From positions 1 to 41,032 of the forward strand of contig JAFBIW010000017.1 in assembly GCA_021531865.1 (NCBI GenBank): a stretch of 41,032 bases of DNA, in the 5' to 3' direction. Shown piece by piece: positions 16,147 through 23,548 of this stretch (positions within the stretch are counted from its first letter, which is position 1; each line of letters opens with the position of its first letter). Below the pieces are notes generated by a model. That model ran no database searches. It was not told the origin of the DNA and saw only the letters and a program-made list of their open reading frames with translations. This DNA is from Butyricicoccus pullicaecorum. GTDB lineage: Bacteria > Bacillota > Clostridia > Oscillospirales > Butyricicoccaceae. The position numbers and the translations under genes were made by a program.

Positions 16147-16857
16147 ATGGCAATGCTTACCGTCAAGGATCTGAACGTCTATTACGGCATGATCCACGCC
16201 CTCAAGGACGTATCCTTTGAGGTCAATCAGGGTGAGATCGTTGCGCTGATCGGCGCGAACGGCGCGGGCAAGACCACCACCCTGCACACGGTCAGCGGTC
16301 TGCTGGCCGCCAAGTCCGGTTCGGTTGAGCTCGAGGGCAAGAACATCACCCACATGCCCGGCCACCAGATCGTGCGTCAGGGCATGGCGCATGTGCCCGA
16401 AGGCCGCCGCGTCTTCGCCGGGCTGACCGTCTATGAAAACCTGAAAATGGGCGCTTACACCCGCTCCGACAAGCAGGAGATCGCGGACGAGCTTGAGCGG
16501 GTCTATTCCAGCTTCCCCCGCCTGAAGGAGCGCAGCCGCCAGCTCGCCGGCACACTCTCGGGCGGCGAGCAGCAGATGCTCGCGATGGGCCGCGCGCTGA
16601 TGGCGCATCCCCGCATCCTGCTGATGGACGAGCCTTCGATGGGTCTGTCGCCCCTGTTCGTCGGCGAGATCTTCAAGATCATCGAACAGGTCAACAAGCA
16701 GGGCGTGACCATTCTGCTGGTCGAGCAGAACGCGAAGAAGGCGCTCTCGATCGCGAACCGTGCCTACGTGCTGGAAACCGGCCGCATCGTCAAGTCGGGC
16801 GACGCCAAGGTGCTGATGAACGACGAGGACATCAAGAAGGCCTATCTGGGCGAGTAA
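16147..16857 (+). CDS. livF: ABC transporter ATP-binding protein, LivF type
   Basis: The 236-residue ATPase has Walker A GANGAGKT (36-43), HVPEGRRVFAGLTVYENL (a LivF hallmark), signature LSGGEQQMLAMGRAL and Walker B ILLMDEPSMGL. The last gene of the transporter operon, with an AAGGAGGG site. No clear terminator follows before the next promoter. Confidence 0.95.
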   Translation: MAMLTVKDLNVYYGMIHALKDVSFEVNQGEIVALIGANGAGKTTTLHTVSGLLAAKSGSVELEGKNITHMPGHQIVRQGMAHVPEGRRVFAGLTVYENLKMGAYTRSDKQEIADELERVYSSFPRLKERSRQLAGTLSGGEQQMLAMGRALMAHPRILLMDEPSMGLSPLFVGEIFKIIEQVNKQGVTILLVEQNAKKALSIANRAYVLETGRIVKSGDAKVLMNDEDIKKAYLGE

Positions 16858-16862
16858 AATGC

Positions 16863-16891
16863 TTGCAGCCTTTGGCAGAATCTGCTAAAAT
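16863..16891 (+). promoter_or_regulatory. Promoter of the cytidylate-kinase-like gene
   Basis: TTGCAG (16863-16868), a 17-base spacer, TAAAAT (16886-16891) with TGC before it. Confidence 0.65.
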
Positions 16892-16947
16892 AAGGACAGA
16901 GAAACACGGAATTTCTTGTGTAACATTACGGAGGGGGCCTTGTTCGC

Positions 16948-17577
16948 ATGGAAAAGACCATTATCACGATCGCGCGCCAGTACGGCAGCGGCGGCCGCAC
17001 GGTCGGCAAGATGCTGGCGGAGCGGCTGGATATTCCATATTATGACCGCGAGATCATTACAATGGCGTCTGAGGACAGCGGCGTAAACGCGACGCTGTTT
17101 CAGGACGAAAAGAAGCGGATCGACCTGCGCGCGCTGTTCAAGGGCGGCTATCAGGGCGATCAGATCGTTTCGCCTGAGAGCGCGGGCTTTACACGGGATG
17201 ATAACCTGTTCAATTATCAGGCGAAGATCATCCGCCGGCTGGCGGAGCAGGGCTCGTGCGTGATCATCGGCCGGTGTGCCGATCATATCCTGCGCACGGT
17301 ACCCGGTGTGACCCGTGTGTTTGTGTATGCGCCCGATGATTTCTGCCTGCGCGAGGCGATGAAGGTCAATAGCCTGCCTGAGCGCGAGGTCATCCGATTG
17401 ATCGCGAAGACCGATGATTACCGTGCCCGGTATTATAAGTATTACACGGGCAAGGAGTGGAAGAACGCGCGGAATTATGACCTGTCGCTCAACAGCGCGA
17501 AGCTGGGCTTTGACGGCACGGTCGAGGCCATTCTGGCCTATCTGAAGGTACGCGAACAGTACGAGCCGAAGGATTGA
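16948..17577 (+). CDS. Cytidylate kinase-like P-loop protein
   Basis: The 209-residue protein of the clostridial cytidylate-kinase-like family starts IITIARQYGSGGRTVGKMLA, a P-loop variant (GSGGRTVGK), followed by DIPYYDREII. A later CVIIGRCADHIL is the second family signature. Canonical Cmk (about 220 residues) has a different nucleotide-monophosphate lid, so the true substrate is unknown. The ribosome binding site is GGAGGGGG, rather far (13 bases) from the ATG. Single gene, own promoter. Confidence 0.85.
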   Translation: MEKTIITIARQYGSGGRTVGKMLAERLDIPYYDREIITMASEDSGVNATLFQDEKKRIDLRALFKGGYQGDQIVSPESAGFTRDDNLFNYQAKIIRRLAEQGSCVIIGRCADHILRTVPGVTRVFVYAPDDFCLREAMKVNSLPEREVIRLIAKTDDYRARYYKYYTGKEWKNARNYDLSLNSAKLGFDGTVEAILAYLKVREQYEPKD

Positions 17578-17583
17578 AAACCG

Positions 17584-17681
17584 CGCCGCACCCAACAATG
17601 AAAGCTTCGCCAGCCTTCTCGAAGGCTGCGGGGTCTTGGGGCAGAGCCCCGAGTCGCCCATCGCAATGGGCGAAATTCCCC
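17584..17681 (+). repeat. 98-bp structured intergenic repeat, copy A
   Basis: Copy A of an inverted pair (copy B at 17948-18045). It is built of three successive hairpins: CAGCCTTC/GAAGGCTG, CTTGGGGC/GCCCCGAG and TCGCCCAT/ATGGGCGA. The ends (CGCCGCACCCAACA and AATTCCCC) are shared with copy B. Confidence 0.85.
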
Positions 17682-17684
17682 ATT

Positions 17685-17899
17685 GAAAAGCCGATATTCG
17701 GTTCGGCTTTTCATCACATGAAAACCAGAAACCGTCCGGCTGTTCAGGCCGGACGGTTTTTTCGAAATAGCTCCTTATTTTTACCGTTCTCCGGACAGAT
17801 TCCGGTCAAATCAGAAATGCGGAAGAAAAAAACGTCCCAACCGAATGGGACGTTTTTTATATCAGAACAGAAAATCCCGGCCTGAACAGCCGGGATTTT
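17685..17899. terminator. Row of four terminator-like hairpins between convergent genes
   Basis: Stems are 17685-17694/17703-17712, 17731-17740/17748-17757 followed by TTTTTT, 17832-17839/17846-17853 with A and T runs on both sides, and 17873-17881/17889-17897 followed by TTTT. They separate the cytidylate-kinase-like gene from citrate synthase, whose stop is at 18055. Nothing coding is visible in 17578-18054. Confidence 0.8.
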
Positions 17900-17947
17900 G
17901 CATTTTTCAGGATATGAAAAATCCGGGCGGACACGGATTTTTCAAAA

Positions 17948-18045
17948 GGGGAATTTCGCTCGCTGAGGCGAGCGACTTGGGGCGCCGCCCCAAGACCCCG
18001 CAGCCTTCGAGAAGGCTGGCGAAGCGTTCGGTGTTGGGTGCGGCG
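17948..18045 (-). repeat. 98-bp structured intergenic repeat, copy B (inverted)
   Basis: The reverse complement matches copy A at both ends and in the first two hairpins. The third hairpin is TCGCTCGC/GCGAGCGA here, against TCGCCCAT/ATGGGCGA in A, so the stem is kept while both arms changed together. Confidence 0.85.
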
Positions 18046-18054
18046 AAAATTCTG

Positions 18055-19425
18055 TTACTTGCGGTTTGCAATCGGGACGTATTTGACGTTCTTGGACAGC
18101 GGCTTGAACGCCGGACGGATGATGCGGCCGCCGAAGGCGACTTCCTCCATGCGGTGCGCGATCCAGCCGACAATACGCGCGGTCGCAAAGAGCGGCGTGA
18201 ACATTTCTTCCGGAATGCCAAGCATTTTATAGACAAGTCCCGAATACATATCAACATTGGCGCACATGACCTTCACATCCTGTCCGCGCACCTCGCCGAA
18301 GGCCTTGGGCGTCAGCCGCTCGACCGTCTCGATCAGCTCGAACTCGGCGCTGTAACCCTTCTTCTCGGCCAGCGGACGGGCGGCCGCCTTCAGCGAAACC
18401 GCACGCGGGTCGCTCAGGGTGTAGATCGCGTGCCCCATGCCGTAGATCAGACCCGAGCCGTCGTTCGCCTCGCCGCGCAGAATGCGCAGCAGATAGGCGT
18501 AGACCTCGTCCTCGTCCTTCCAGTCAGCGACATGCTCCTTGATGTCGTTGAACATCTGCACGACCTTCAGATTCGCGCCGCCATGCCGCGGGCCCTTCAG
18601 CGAACCGACTGCCGCCGCAATGGACGAGTATGTATCAGTGCCCGAGGAGGTGGTGACACGGGTCGCGAAGGCCGAGTTGTTGCCGCCGCCGTGCTCCGCG
18701 TGCAGGATCAGACAGCGGTCGAGCAGCTTGGCTTCGTCGTCGGTGTAGGACTCGTCCGGCCGGATCAGACGCAGAATGTTCTCCGCCGTGGACAGCTTGG
18801 GGTCGGGCACGTGCAGATACATCGACTGTCCTTCGAAATAGCGGCGGCGCGCCTGATAGGCGTGGGAAATGATGACCGGATACTTGGCCATCAGGCTGAT
18901 GCCCTGCCGCAGGATATTTTCGGTTGAAATATCGTCCGGATTGGGATCATAGGAATACAGGGCGAGGGTGGCGCTGGCCAGCTTGTTCATGATGTCCCGG
19001 CTGGGCGCGCGCATGATCATATCCTCGGTGAAGTTGTCGGGCAGGGAGCGGGCCTCGCCGATCATCTCGGTGAAGCGGTCGAGCTGCTCCCGCGTGGGCA
19101 GCGAGCCGGACAGCAGCAGATAGCCGACCTCCTCGAAGCCGAAGCGGTCCTCATTCTGGAAGGCATACAGCAGATCGTAAATGTCGATGCCGCGATAGGT
19201 CAGATGACCCTCGATCGGCTCGCGCTCGCCCTCGTTGAGCAGATAGCCATGTACGTTGCCCAGACGGGTGATGCCCGCCAGCACGCCGGTGCCGTCCGCG
19301 TTGCGCAGGCCGCGCTTGACGCCGTATTTGGTAAAGACGTCTCTGCTGACTCGATGGAGCGGCTGAAGCTGCTCGCAGATGGCGCGGATCATCTCGGGGT
19401 CCATCTCTTTCATCTGGTTGACCAT
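18055..19425 (-). CDS. gltA: Citrate synthase
   Basis: The 456-residue enzyme condenses acetyl-CoA and oxaloacetate to citrate. Active-site signatures are LHAEHGGGNNS (241-251), GPRHGGAN with H281, GMGHAIYTLSDPRA with H332, NVDMYSGL with D392, and the substrate Arg region TARIVGWIAHRMEE (415-428). The N-terminus is longer than in E. coli GltA, as in other Clostridia. The ATG at 19425 has AAGGAG at good spacing and a consensus promoter upstream. It stands alone, possibly feeding glutamate synthesis. Confidence 0.95.
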   Translation of the reverse strand: MVNQMKEMDPEMIRAICEQLQPLHRVSRDVFTKYGVKRGLRNADGTGVLAGITRLGNVHGYLLNEGEREPIEGHLTYRGIDIYDLLYAFQNEDRFGFEEVGYLLLSGSLPTREQLDRFTEMIGEARSLPDNFTEDMIMRAPSRDIMNKLASATLALYSYDPNPDDISTENILRQGISLMAKYPVIISHAYQARRRYFEGQSMYLHVPDPKLSTAENILRLIRPDESYTDDEAKLLDRCLILHAEHGGGNNSAFATRVTTSSGTDTYSSIAAAVGSLKGPRHGGANLKVVQMFNDIKEHVADWKDEDEVYAYLLRILRGEANDGSGLIYGMGHAIYTLSDPRAVSLKAAARPLAEKKGYSAEFELIETVERLTPKAFGEVRGQDVKVMCANVDMYSGLVYKMLGIPEEMFTPLFATARIVGWIAHRMEEVAFGGRIIRPAFKPLSKNVKYVPIANRK

Positions 19426-19469
19426 GGCTGGTTACTCCTTATCTGCGTTAAACTTATCATAATGAAATA

Positions 19470-19498
19470 ATGATACTATAATCCTGCAAAGATGTCAA
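19470..19498 (-). promoter_or_regulatory. Promoter of the citrate synthase gene
   Basis: TTGACA (19498-19493), a 17-base spacer, TATCAT (19475-19470) on the minus strand. Confidence 0.8.
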
Positions 19499-19539
19499 CC
19501 TGCTAAAAGTACAAAAGAATGAAGTCAGGAGGGCGAAAA

Positions 19540-20553
19540 ATGAAAAAAGTGCTGGGTATCGGCCTGCTTCTGGCCGTACTAATCTATGCCTTGCCGGTGA
19601 TCTGCGCGTGGCTCGAAGCGGAAGAGCCGCTCCCGATCCCGCAAGATAAGGTCGCGGCTGATGCAGAAAATACGGATTTAAACGCCAAAGACGGACAATT
19701 GTCCGCCGCCGGGCGCATCACGGTGCAGGACGGGCAGGAGATGCGGGAAATGGAGCTTGAGACCTACGTTGCCGACGTGGTGGCGGGGGAGATCTCGCCC
19801 GATTTTCCGGTTGAGGCCATCCGGGCGCAGGCGGTCGCGGCGCGCACCTACGCGGTCTATAAGCGCGAGGCCGGCCGCCCGGCCCAGCATCCGGACGCCG
19901 ACGTCTGCACCGACCCGGCGCACTGCGCCGCCTTTGTCGATCTGGCCGTGCAGGCTTCGGCCCGCTGGGGCGAGTCGGCCGAGGCCAACCGGTCGGCCAT
20001 TGAGCAGGCCGTACAGGACACGGCGGGTCAGATCGTGACCTATGACAAAAAACCGATCATCGCAGTGTTCAGCGCGGCGGCGGGCGAACGCACCGAGACC
20101 GCCGCTGACGTCTGGGGCAGTGAGATCCCGTATTTGCAGTCGGTCGAAAGTCCGGGCGGAGAAGGCTGCCCCAAATATCACGGCACGGTCACCCTGACCG
20201 CCGACGAGGTACGGGAACGCGCCGCGCAGACCTTCCCCGCGGCCGACCTGACGGGTGATCCCGCCGACTGGTTCAAGGCGTCTGAGCGCAGCGAGGCGGG
20301 CGGGATCATCACGGTCAAATTCGGCGGCGTGCGGGTGCAGGGCACGGCGCTGCGCACCATGCTGGGCTTGAATTCGACGAATTTCACCGTTTCCGTGCAG
20401 GACAACCGGCTGACCTTCACGACCGTGGGCTACGGGCACGGCGTGGGCCTGAGCCAGTGGGGCGCGCGGTATCTGGCCGAGCAGGGGAAGAGCTGGCGGC
20501 AGATCCTCGCGCACTACTATCCGGGCACCGAAATCACGTCTTTGGAGGTATAA
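19540..20553 (+). CDS. spoIID: Stage II sporulation protein D (SpoIID)
   Basis: The 337-residue protein has one N-terminal membrane anchor (about 4-24) and a SpoIID lytic transglycosylase domain that degrades septal peptidoglycan during engulfment. The catalytic Glu is E84 in YVADVVAGEISP. H117-x5-C123-x4-H128-C129 has the same spacing as the zinc site described for Clostridioides difficile SpoIID. C-terminal GYGHGVGLSQWGARYLAEQG is the family signature. The start has AGGAGGGCGAAAA before the ATG. It directly precedes spoIIQ, its partner in engulfment. I saw no convincing sigma-E promoter in the 19426-19539 gap. Confidence 0.95.
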   Translation: MKKVLGIGLLLAVLIYALPVICAWLEAEEPLPIPQDKVAADAENTDLNAKDGQLSAAGRITVQDGQEMREMELETYVADVVAGEISPDFPVEAIRAQAVAARTYAVYKREAGRPAQHPDADVCTDPAHCAAFVDLAVQASARWGESAEANRSAIEQAVQDTAGQIVTYDKKPIIAVFSAAAGERTETAADVWGSEIPYLQSVESPGGEGCPKYHGTVTLTADEVRERAAQTFPAADLTGDPADWFKASERSEAGGIITVKFGGVRVQGTALRTMLGLNSTNFTVSVQDNRLTFTTVGYGHGVGLSQWGARYLAEQGKSWRQILAHYYPGTEITSLEV

Positions 20554-20577
20554 CCGGCGCTTGACCGGGCGATACTA
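20548..20577 (+). promoter_or_regulatory. Sigma-F (sigma-G) type promoter of spoIIQ
   Basis: GTATA (20548-20552), a 15-base spacer, GGCGATACTA (20568-20577): every conserved position of the forespore consensus GYWTA-N15-GGnRAnAnTW matches. The -35 overlaps the spoIID stop codon. Confidence 0.8.
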
Positions 20578-20597
20578 GGCTCGGAGGTGTTCCAGAC

Positions 20598-21446
20598 ATG
20601 CGAAAACAGCATTCGATGGGATACACGAGCCAGCAGAAGAACGACCGGGGATTCTACATAATCCTCGCGGTCTGCCTTGTTGTGATCGTGGTATCGGGTT
20701 ATGTATTGTTCTTTGCGCCCGGCGCGGCGCAGACCGGCGGGATGGATGAAACGGTCTATACCCCGACGGACACGGAGCTGACGGATGGGACGGCGGCGGT
20801 CGTTCTGCCCGACGTGGATGTTCCGGTGCAGCCGGTCGGAGAGCCGGAGGCCCAGCGGAAGCCGGAGACCGAGCCGCCCGAGGAATCGGAGACTGGCGCG
20901 GCGTCCGCGTCCGATGTTCCGGTTGCCGCCCCGGTCGAGCCGGTCGAGCCGATCTGGGTGCGTCCGGTCGCGGGCGGGGTGGTCAAGGCCTTTTCGGGCG
21001 ATACCTTAGTGCGGGATGAAACGCTGGGCGACTGGCGCGTGCACGCGGGCACCGATTATGCGGCCGAAGCGGGCGCGCGGGTCTACGCGGTGTCGGACGG
21101 CACGGTGCGCACGGTCGAGACGGGCACGCTGTACGGCACCTGCGTGACGCTCACGCTGACGGACGGCAGGACGGCGGTTTACCGCGGACTGGATGAAAAG
21201 GTCAAGGTCAAGACGGACAGCCGCGTGCGCGCGGGCGACGTGATCGGTACGGTCGGCACGAAGAACGCGGCCGAGGCCGCGCAGGGCGCGCACATCCACC
21301 TGGAGCTGTACGAGGCAGATGAGACGATCGACCCCGAGACCGTTCTGGGCGGCAAGACCGGGGACGGCGGAAAGCAGGGAGGGGCAGAAGCCCCGATCAA
21401 GGCCGACACGAGCGCCGAGCAGAGCGGCATCGACGTCGAGGAATGA
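20598..21446 (+). CDS. spoIIQ: Stage II sporulation protein Q-like M23 (LytM) peptidase
   Basis: The 282-residue protein has a cytoplasmic N-terminus, one membrane span (about 19-40), an acidic Pro/Glu-rich linker (about 50-118) and a LytM domain (about 120-248). Zinc ligands are all present: H149-x3-D153 and H232-x-H234. B. subtilis SpoIIQ lacks the first His and is inactive as a peptidase, while clostridial SpoIIQ keeps it. In the forespore membrane SpoIIQ pairs with SpoIIIAH to form the feeding channel. The sigma-F promoter and position next to spoIID support this assignment over a generic endopeptidase. The start has GGAGGTGT. Confidence 0.9.
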   Translation: MRKQHSMGYTSQQKNDRGFYIILAVCLVVIVVSGYVLFFAPGAAQTGGMDETVYTPTDTELTDGTAAVVLPDVDVPVQPVGEPEAQRKPETEPPEESETGAASASDVPVAAPVEPVEPIWVRPVAGGVVKAFSGDTLVRDETLGDWRVHAGTDYAAEAGARVYAVSDGTVRTVETGTLYGTCVTLTLTDGRTAVYRGLDEKVKVKTDSRVRAGDVIGTVGTKNAAEAAQGAHIHLELYEADETIDPETVLGGKTGDGGKQGGAEAPIKADTSAEQSGIDVEE

Positions 21447-21509
21447 CCGCGCGGACGGGCACACCCGTCCGCTTACATCAGACGCTCCCTGTTCGAAGGG
21501 AAAAAATAG

Positions 21510-21537
21510 TTGACTTTTCGGAGCAGAGTGGTATACT
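21510..21537 (+). promoter_or_regulatory. Promoter of the cobalamin riboswitch transcript
   Basis: TTGACT (21510-21515), a 16-base spacer, TATACT (21532-21537), about 30 bases before the riboswitch. Confidence 0.75.
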
Positions 21538-21564
21538 GAAGATAGCACAAGATCAACTTCATAT

Positions 21565-21748
21565 TGTGGTATTCAGGTGTCCCGTGTCGCTGTCAGGATG
21601 CGGGGTGAAAAGGGAAGCAGGTGAGAATCCTGCGCTATGCCGTAGCTGTGTATGGGGGAAGCGGTTCCCACGATGTCACTGGAGCGTTCCGCTCCGGGAA
21701 GACGGGAATTGTGTTGAATCCCGAGCCAGAAGACCTGCCTGAGTATGA
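21565..21748 (+). promoter_or_regulatory. Cobalamin (B12) riboswitch
   Basis: Conserved pieces occur in order: ATTCAGGTG (P1 5' side, 21571 on), GGGAAGCAGGTGAGAATCCT with a following GC (the B12-box core region at about 21612-21634), a variable peripheral arm region, and GAGCCAGAAGACCTGCCT (21723-21740) at the 3' end, followed by the P1 partner CCTGAGT. This binds adenosyl- or methyl-cobalamin. A terminator hairpin follows at 21804-21836, so control is by transcription termination. No cobalamin-related gene lies downstream. Confidence 0.88.
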
Positions 21749-21803
21749 CGCACAAAAGACCTCTTCGGGCTTTAAGAGGGTGCATTTCGTAACCGATCGT
21801 TTG

Positions 21804-21836
21804 GCCGCACCTCTGAGGAAAGAGATGCGGCTTTTT
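21804..21836 (+). terminator. Riboswitch expression-platform terminator
   Basis: GCCGCACCTCT pairs with AGAGATGCGGC (one A-C mismatch), then TTTTT. A competing smaller hairpin (CCTCTT/AAGAGG) lies at about 21766-21785. Between 21837 and 22010 there are three more small hairpins (GGACGGATG/CATCCGTCC, CCGTCCG/CGGACGG, GATCCG/CGGATC) and no gene. Confidence 0.8.
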
Positions 21837-22010
21837 GTGTGAATGCAAGCTGTGCCTGTCACAAGGAAGTTTGATGGATGTGCGCTCACTTTCACACCGG
21901 ACGGATGATTCCGCCATCCGTCCCGCCTCACCTTTTTTTCTTGCCGTCCGCCTCACGGACGGCGCGTACTGTCCTGATCCGTTTTCGGATCCTTTCACAC
22001 ACACCAATGG

Positions 22011-22046
22011 GAAAAGCCGTGCTCTGCACGGCTTTTCTCATTTTTT
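22011..22046 (+). terminator. Intrinsic terminator before the AraC remnant
   Basis: GAAAAGCCGTG (22011-22021) pairs with CACGGCTTTTC (22027-22037), followed by six T residues (22041-22046). Confidence 0.85.
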
Positions 22047-22055
22047 ACGCCGTAT

Positions 22056-22470
22056 ACCAGTACAACCAGCCCATGCGCGACGCGCGCTGCTCGGCCATGC
22101 TGTATCACATGCTCATCGAGCTGGAAGGCCCGGCTGAGATCGCGGCAGGGACGACTCGCCCATGAAGCACGCGATGGCCTACATCTAGCAGCATTACCGC
22201 GAAAAGCTGACGCTGGAGGACGTGGCGCGTCAGGTCAACCTGTCACCCTTCCATTTCTCCCGCGTGTTCAAGCAGTACGCGGGCTGTGCGCCGATGGAGT
22301 ACGCGCAGAAGATCCGGATGGACATGGCCAAGTGCCTGCTGAAAACGACCGACCTGCCCATCGAGCAGATCGCCGAGCGGGTGGGCTACGGCAGCGCGTC
22401 CAGCTTCGCCAATATGTTCACCCAGAAGGTCGGCCTGTCGCCCACCCAGTTCCGCAAGTTCCCGATCTGA
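22056..22470 (+). pseudogene. Broken AraC-family regulator (C-terminal part)
   Basis: The DNA-binding domain is clear: LTLEDVARQVNLSPFHFSRV, FKQYAG, then LPIEQIAERVGYGSASSFAN and MFTQKVGLSPTQFRKFPI, the two AraC helix-turn-helices. Upstream in that frame a TAG (22186-22188) interrupts MAYI-QHYREK, where a CAG is likely original. Further upstream the linker-like MLYHMLIELEG lies in another frame that stops at 22163-22165. So there is a frameshift, a nonsense codon and no N-terminal sensor domain. A GTG at 22222 opens only an 82-residue piece. Confidence 0.8.
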
Positions 22471-22547
22471 AAAGAAGAACCGCCGCTTTCATGCGCGAAA
22501 GCGGCGGTGCGGGGAGAATATGCAGAAAACAGGAAAGGCGGAATGAA

Positions 22548-22866
22548 TCAGCCGTAAACCTTGGCGGCGCATTCGCGGCACAGATCGGTCCACTTGCGGA
22601 AGCGGTCGGGATCGTGCTGGATGGTGTGGGTGTCCTTGAGGATGATCTCGAAGGGAGTGCCCTTGCCGTCGGTCATCAGCTTCATGGTGTAATCCCGCAT
22701 GAAGTCCTCGTCCCAGCCGTTCGTGACAGATGACCGGCTGGTCGGTCTTTAAATCGTTGTGGGCGTACCAGAGCTTGCGGCGCTCCTCCATGATGGGCTG
22801 GTTCGCCAGATCGGCCAGCTTCTTGGCCAGGTCGCGGATGACCGCGCGTTCATTTGCAGAAATCAT
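22548..22866 (-). pseudogene. Uroporphyrinogen-decarboxylase-family (corrinoid methyltransferase type) gene with internal deletion
   Basis: From the ATG at 22866 (AGGAG site) the minus strand reads MISANERAVIRDLAKKLADL, ANQPIMEERRKLWYAHNDLK, TDQPVI, the N-terminus of the URO-D-like proteins that accompany corrinoid methyl transfer. At about 22730 the frame shifts by one, and GWDEDFMRDYTMKLMTDGKG, TPFEIILKDTHTIQHDPDRF, RKWTDLCRECAAKVYG and a stop (22548-22550) give the C-terminus. The 250 or so residues between, with the active-site barrel, are missing. Nothing functional should remain. Recognition of the family is from memory of both ends. Confidence 0.7.
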
Positions 22867-22998
22867 ATGCGCTTTCTCCTGTCGATACAATGAAATCCTG
22901 AATTTTAACTTGATTTTGCTATCCAAATAGGATGGCTTATATACAGAAAATAAGGAAAATATTGAAATAATCGACTGTTTTACCTTGCTTATGTCTCA

Positions 22999-23026
22999 AT
23001 TATAGCAGGATTATTCGGACTGACAA
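22999..23026 (-). promoter_or_regulatory. Consensus promoter facing the URO-D-family remnant
   Basis: TTGTCA (23026-23021), a 16-base spacer, TATAAT (23004-22999) preceded by TGC. The leader to the remnant start is about 125 nt. Confidence 0.65.
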
Positions 23027-23090
23027 TCGCCGGCCTTGCTAAAATATTCATGAATCTTGCTTTTTGAAACGGCCGAAAGGAAGGACACGC

Positions 23091-23459
23091 ATGGAGAAGC
23101 TCGACCTGCGGGCACGGATTTTGCTGTCCATTTTGGCGGTCACCTTTAACTTCATGCTGACCGTGGTTTACACCATGCTCCAGCTTCCCTTTTGCACCTC
23201 GCTGTCCTACATGACCCGCGACGCCAAGAAGCGCGCCCACATCATCATGTTCCTGTATTCGGCGGCTGGCGTGACCTTCCAGTCCGAGGGTGCCATCCAC
23301 ATGATCTACAACCTCTACATCTGGGGCATCGTCGTTCTGTGCGCGGCCATGGTCGTTGTCCTGATGTTCTACAAGCTGGACTACGAGTATGACGGCATGA
23401 TGGCTGAGCTGCTCGAGCGCGAAAAGCGTCAGGCGGCTAAGATGAATCACGCGGCGTAA
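23091..23459 (+). pseudogene. Short membrane protein, probably an internally deleted GPH-type sugar transporter
   Basis: The 122-residue open frame has an AAAGGAAGGA site. LPFCTSLSYMTRDAKKRAHI resembles the early loop of glycoside-pentoside-hexuronide symporters (pattern MTRDPKER), and the end, VLMFYKLDYEYDGMMAELLE, resembles the GPH C-terminus. Full transporters have about 450 residues and 12 helices; only about three hydrophobic segments remain, joined in frame. It could instead be an unrelated small membrane protein that is still expressed. It ends at a strong terminator. Confidence 0.45.
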
Positions 23460-23487
23460 CGCAAGCCTGTAACATTGCCATATATGC

Positions 23488-23533
23488 AAAAAGACGACCC
23501 GTCCCCGACGCAGGGGATGGGTCGTCTTTTTTG
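23488..23533. terminator. Bidirectional terminator between the membrane fragment and the cysteine desulfurase gene
   Basis: AAAAAGACGACCC (23488-23500) pairs with GGGTCGTCTTTTT (23519-23531); the inner bases TCCCC/GGGGA also pair. A and T runs serve both strands. Confidence 0.92.
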
Positions 23534-23548
23534 CGGGCAGGGGTTCTT

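Noticed and set aside
17584-18045. The repeat pair as a CRISPR array or IS terminal repeats
   Set aside because: Only two copies in inverted orientation, no spacers, no cas genes, and no transposase or target duplication between them.
19441-19539. A sigma-E promoter for spoIID
   Set aside because: I looked for the mother-cell consensus in the gap and found no convincing -35/-10 pair at the right spacing.
22222-22470. 82-codon frame as an intact small AraC regulator
   Set aside because: Only the DNA-binding half; the GTG start has no site and conserved coding sequence continues upstream past a TAG.
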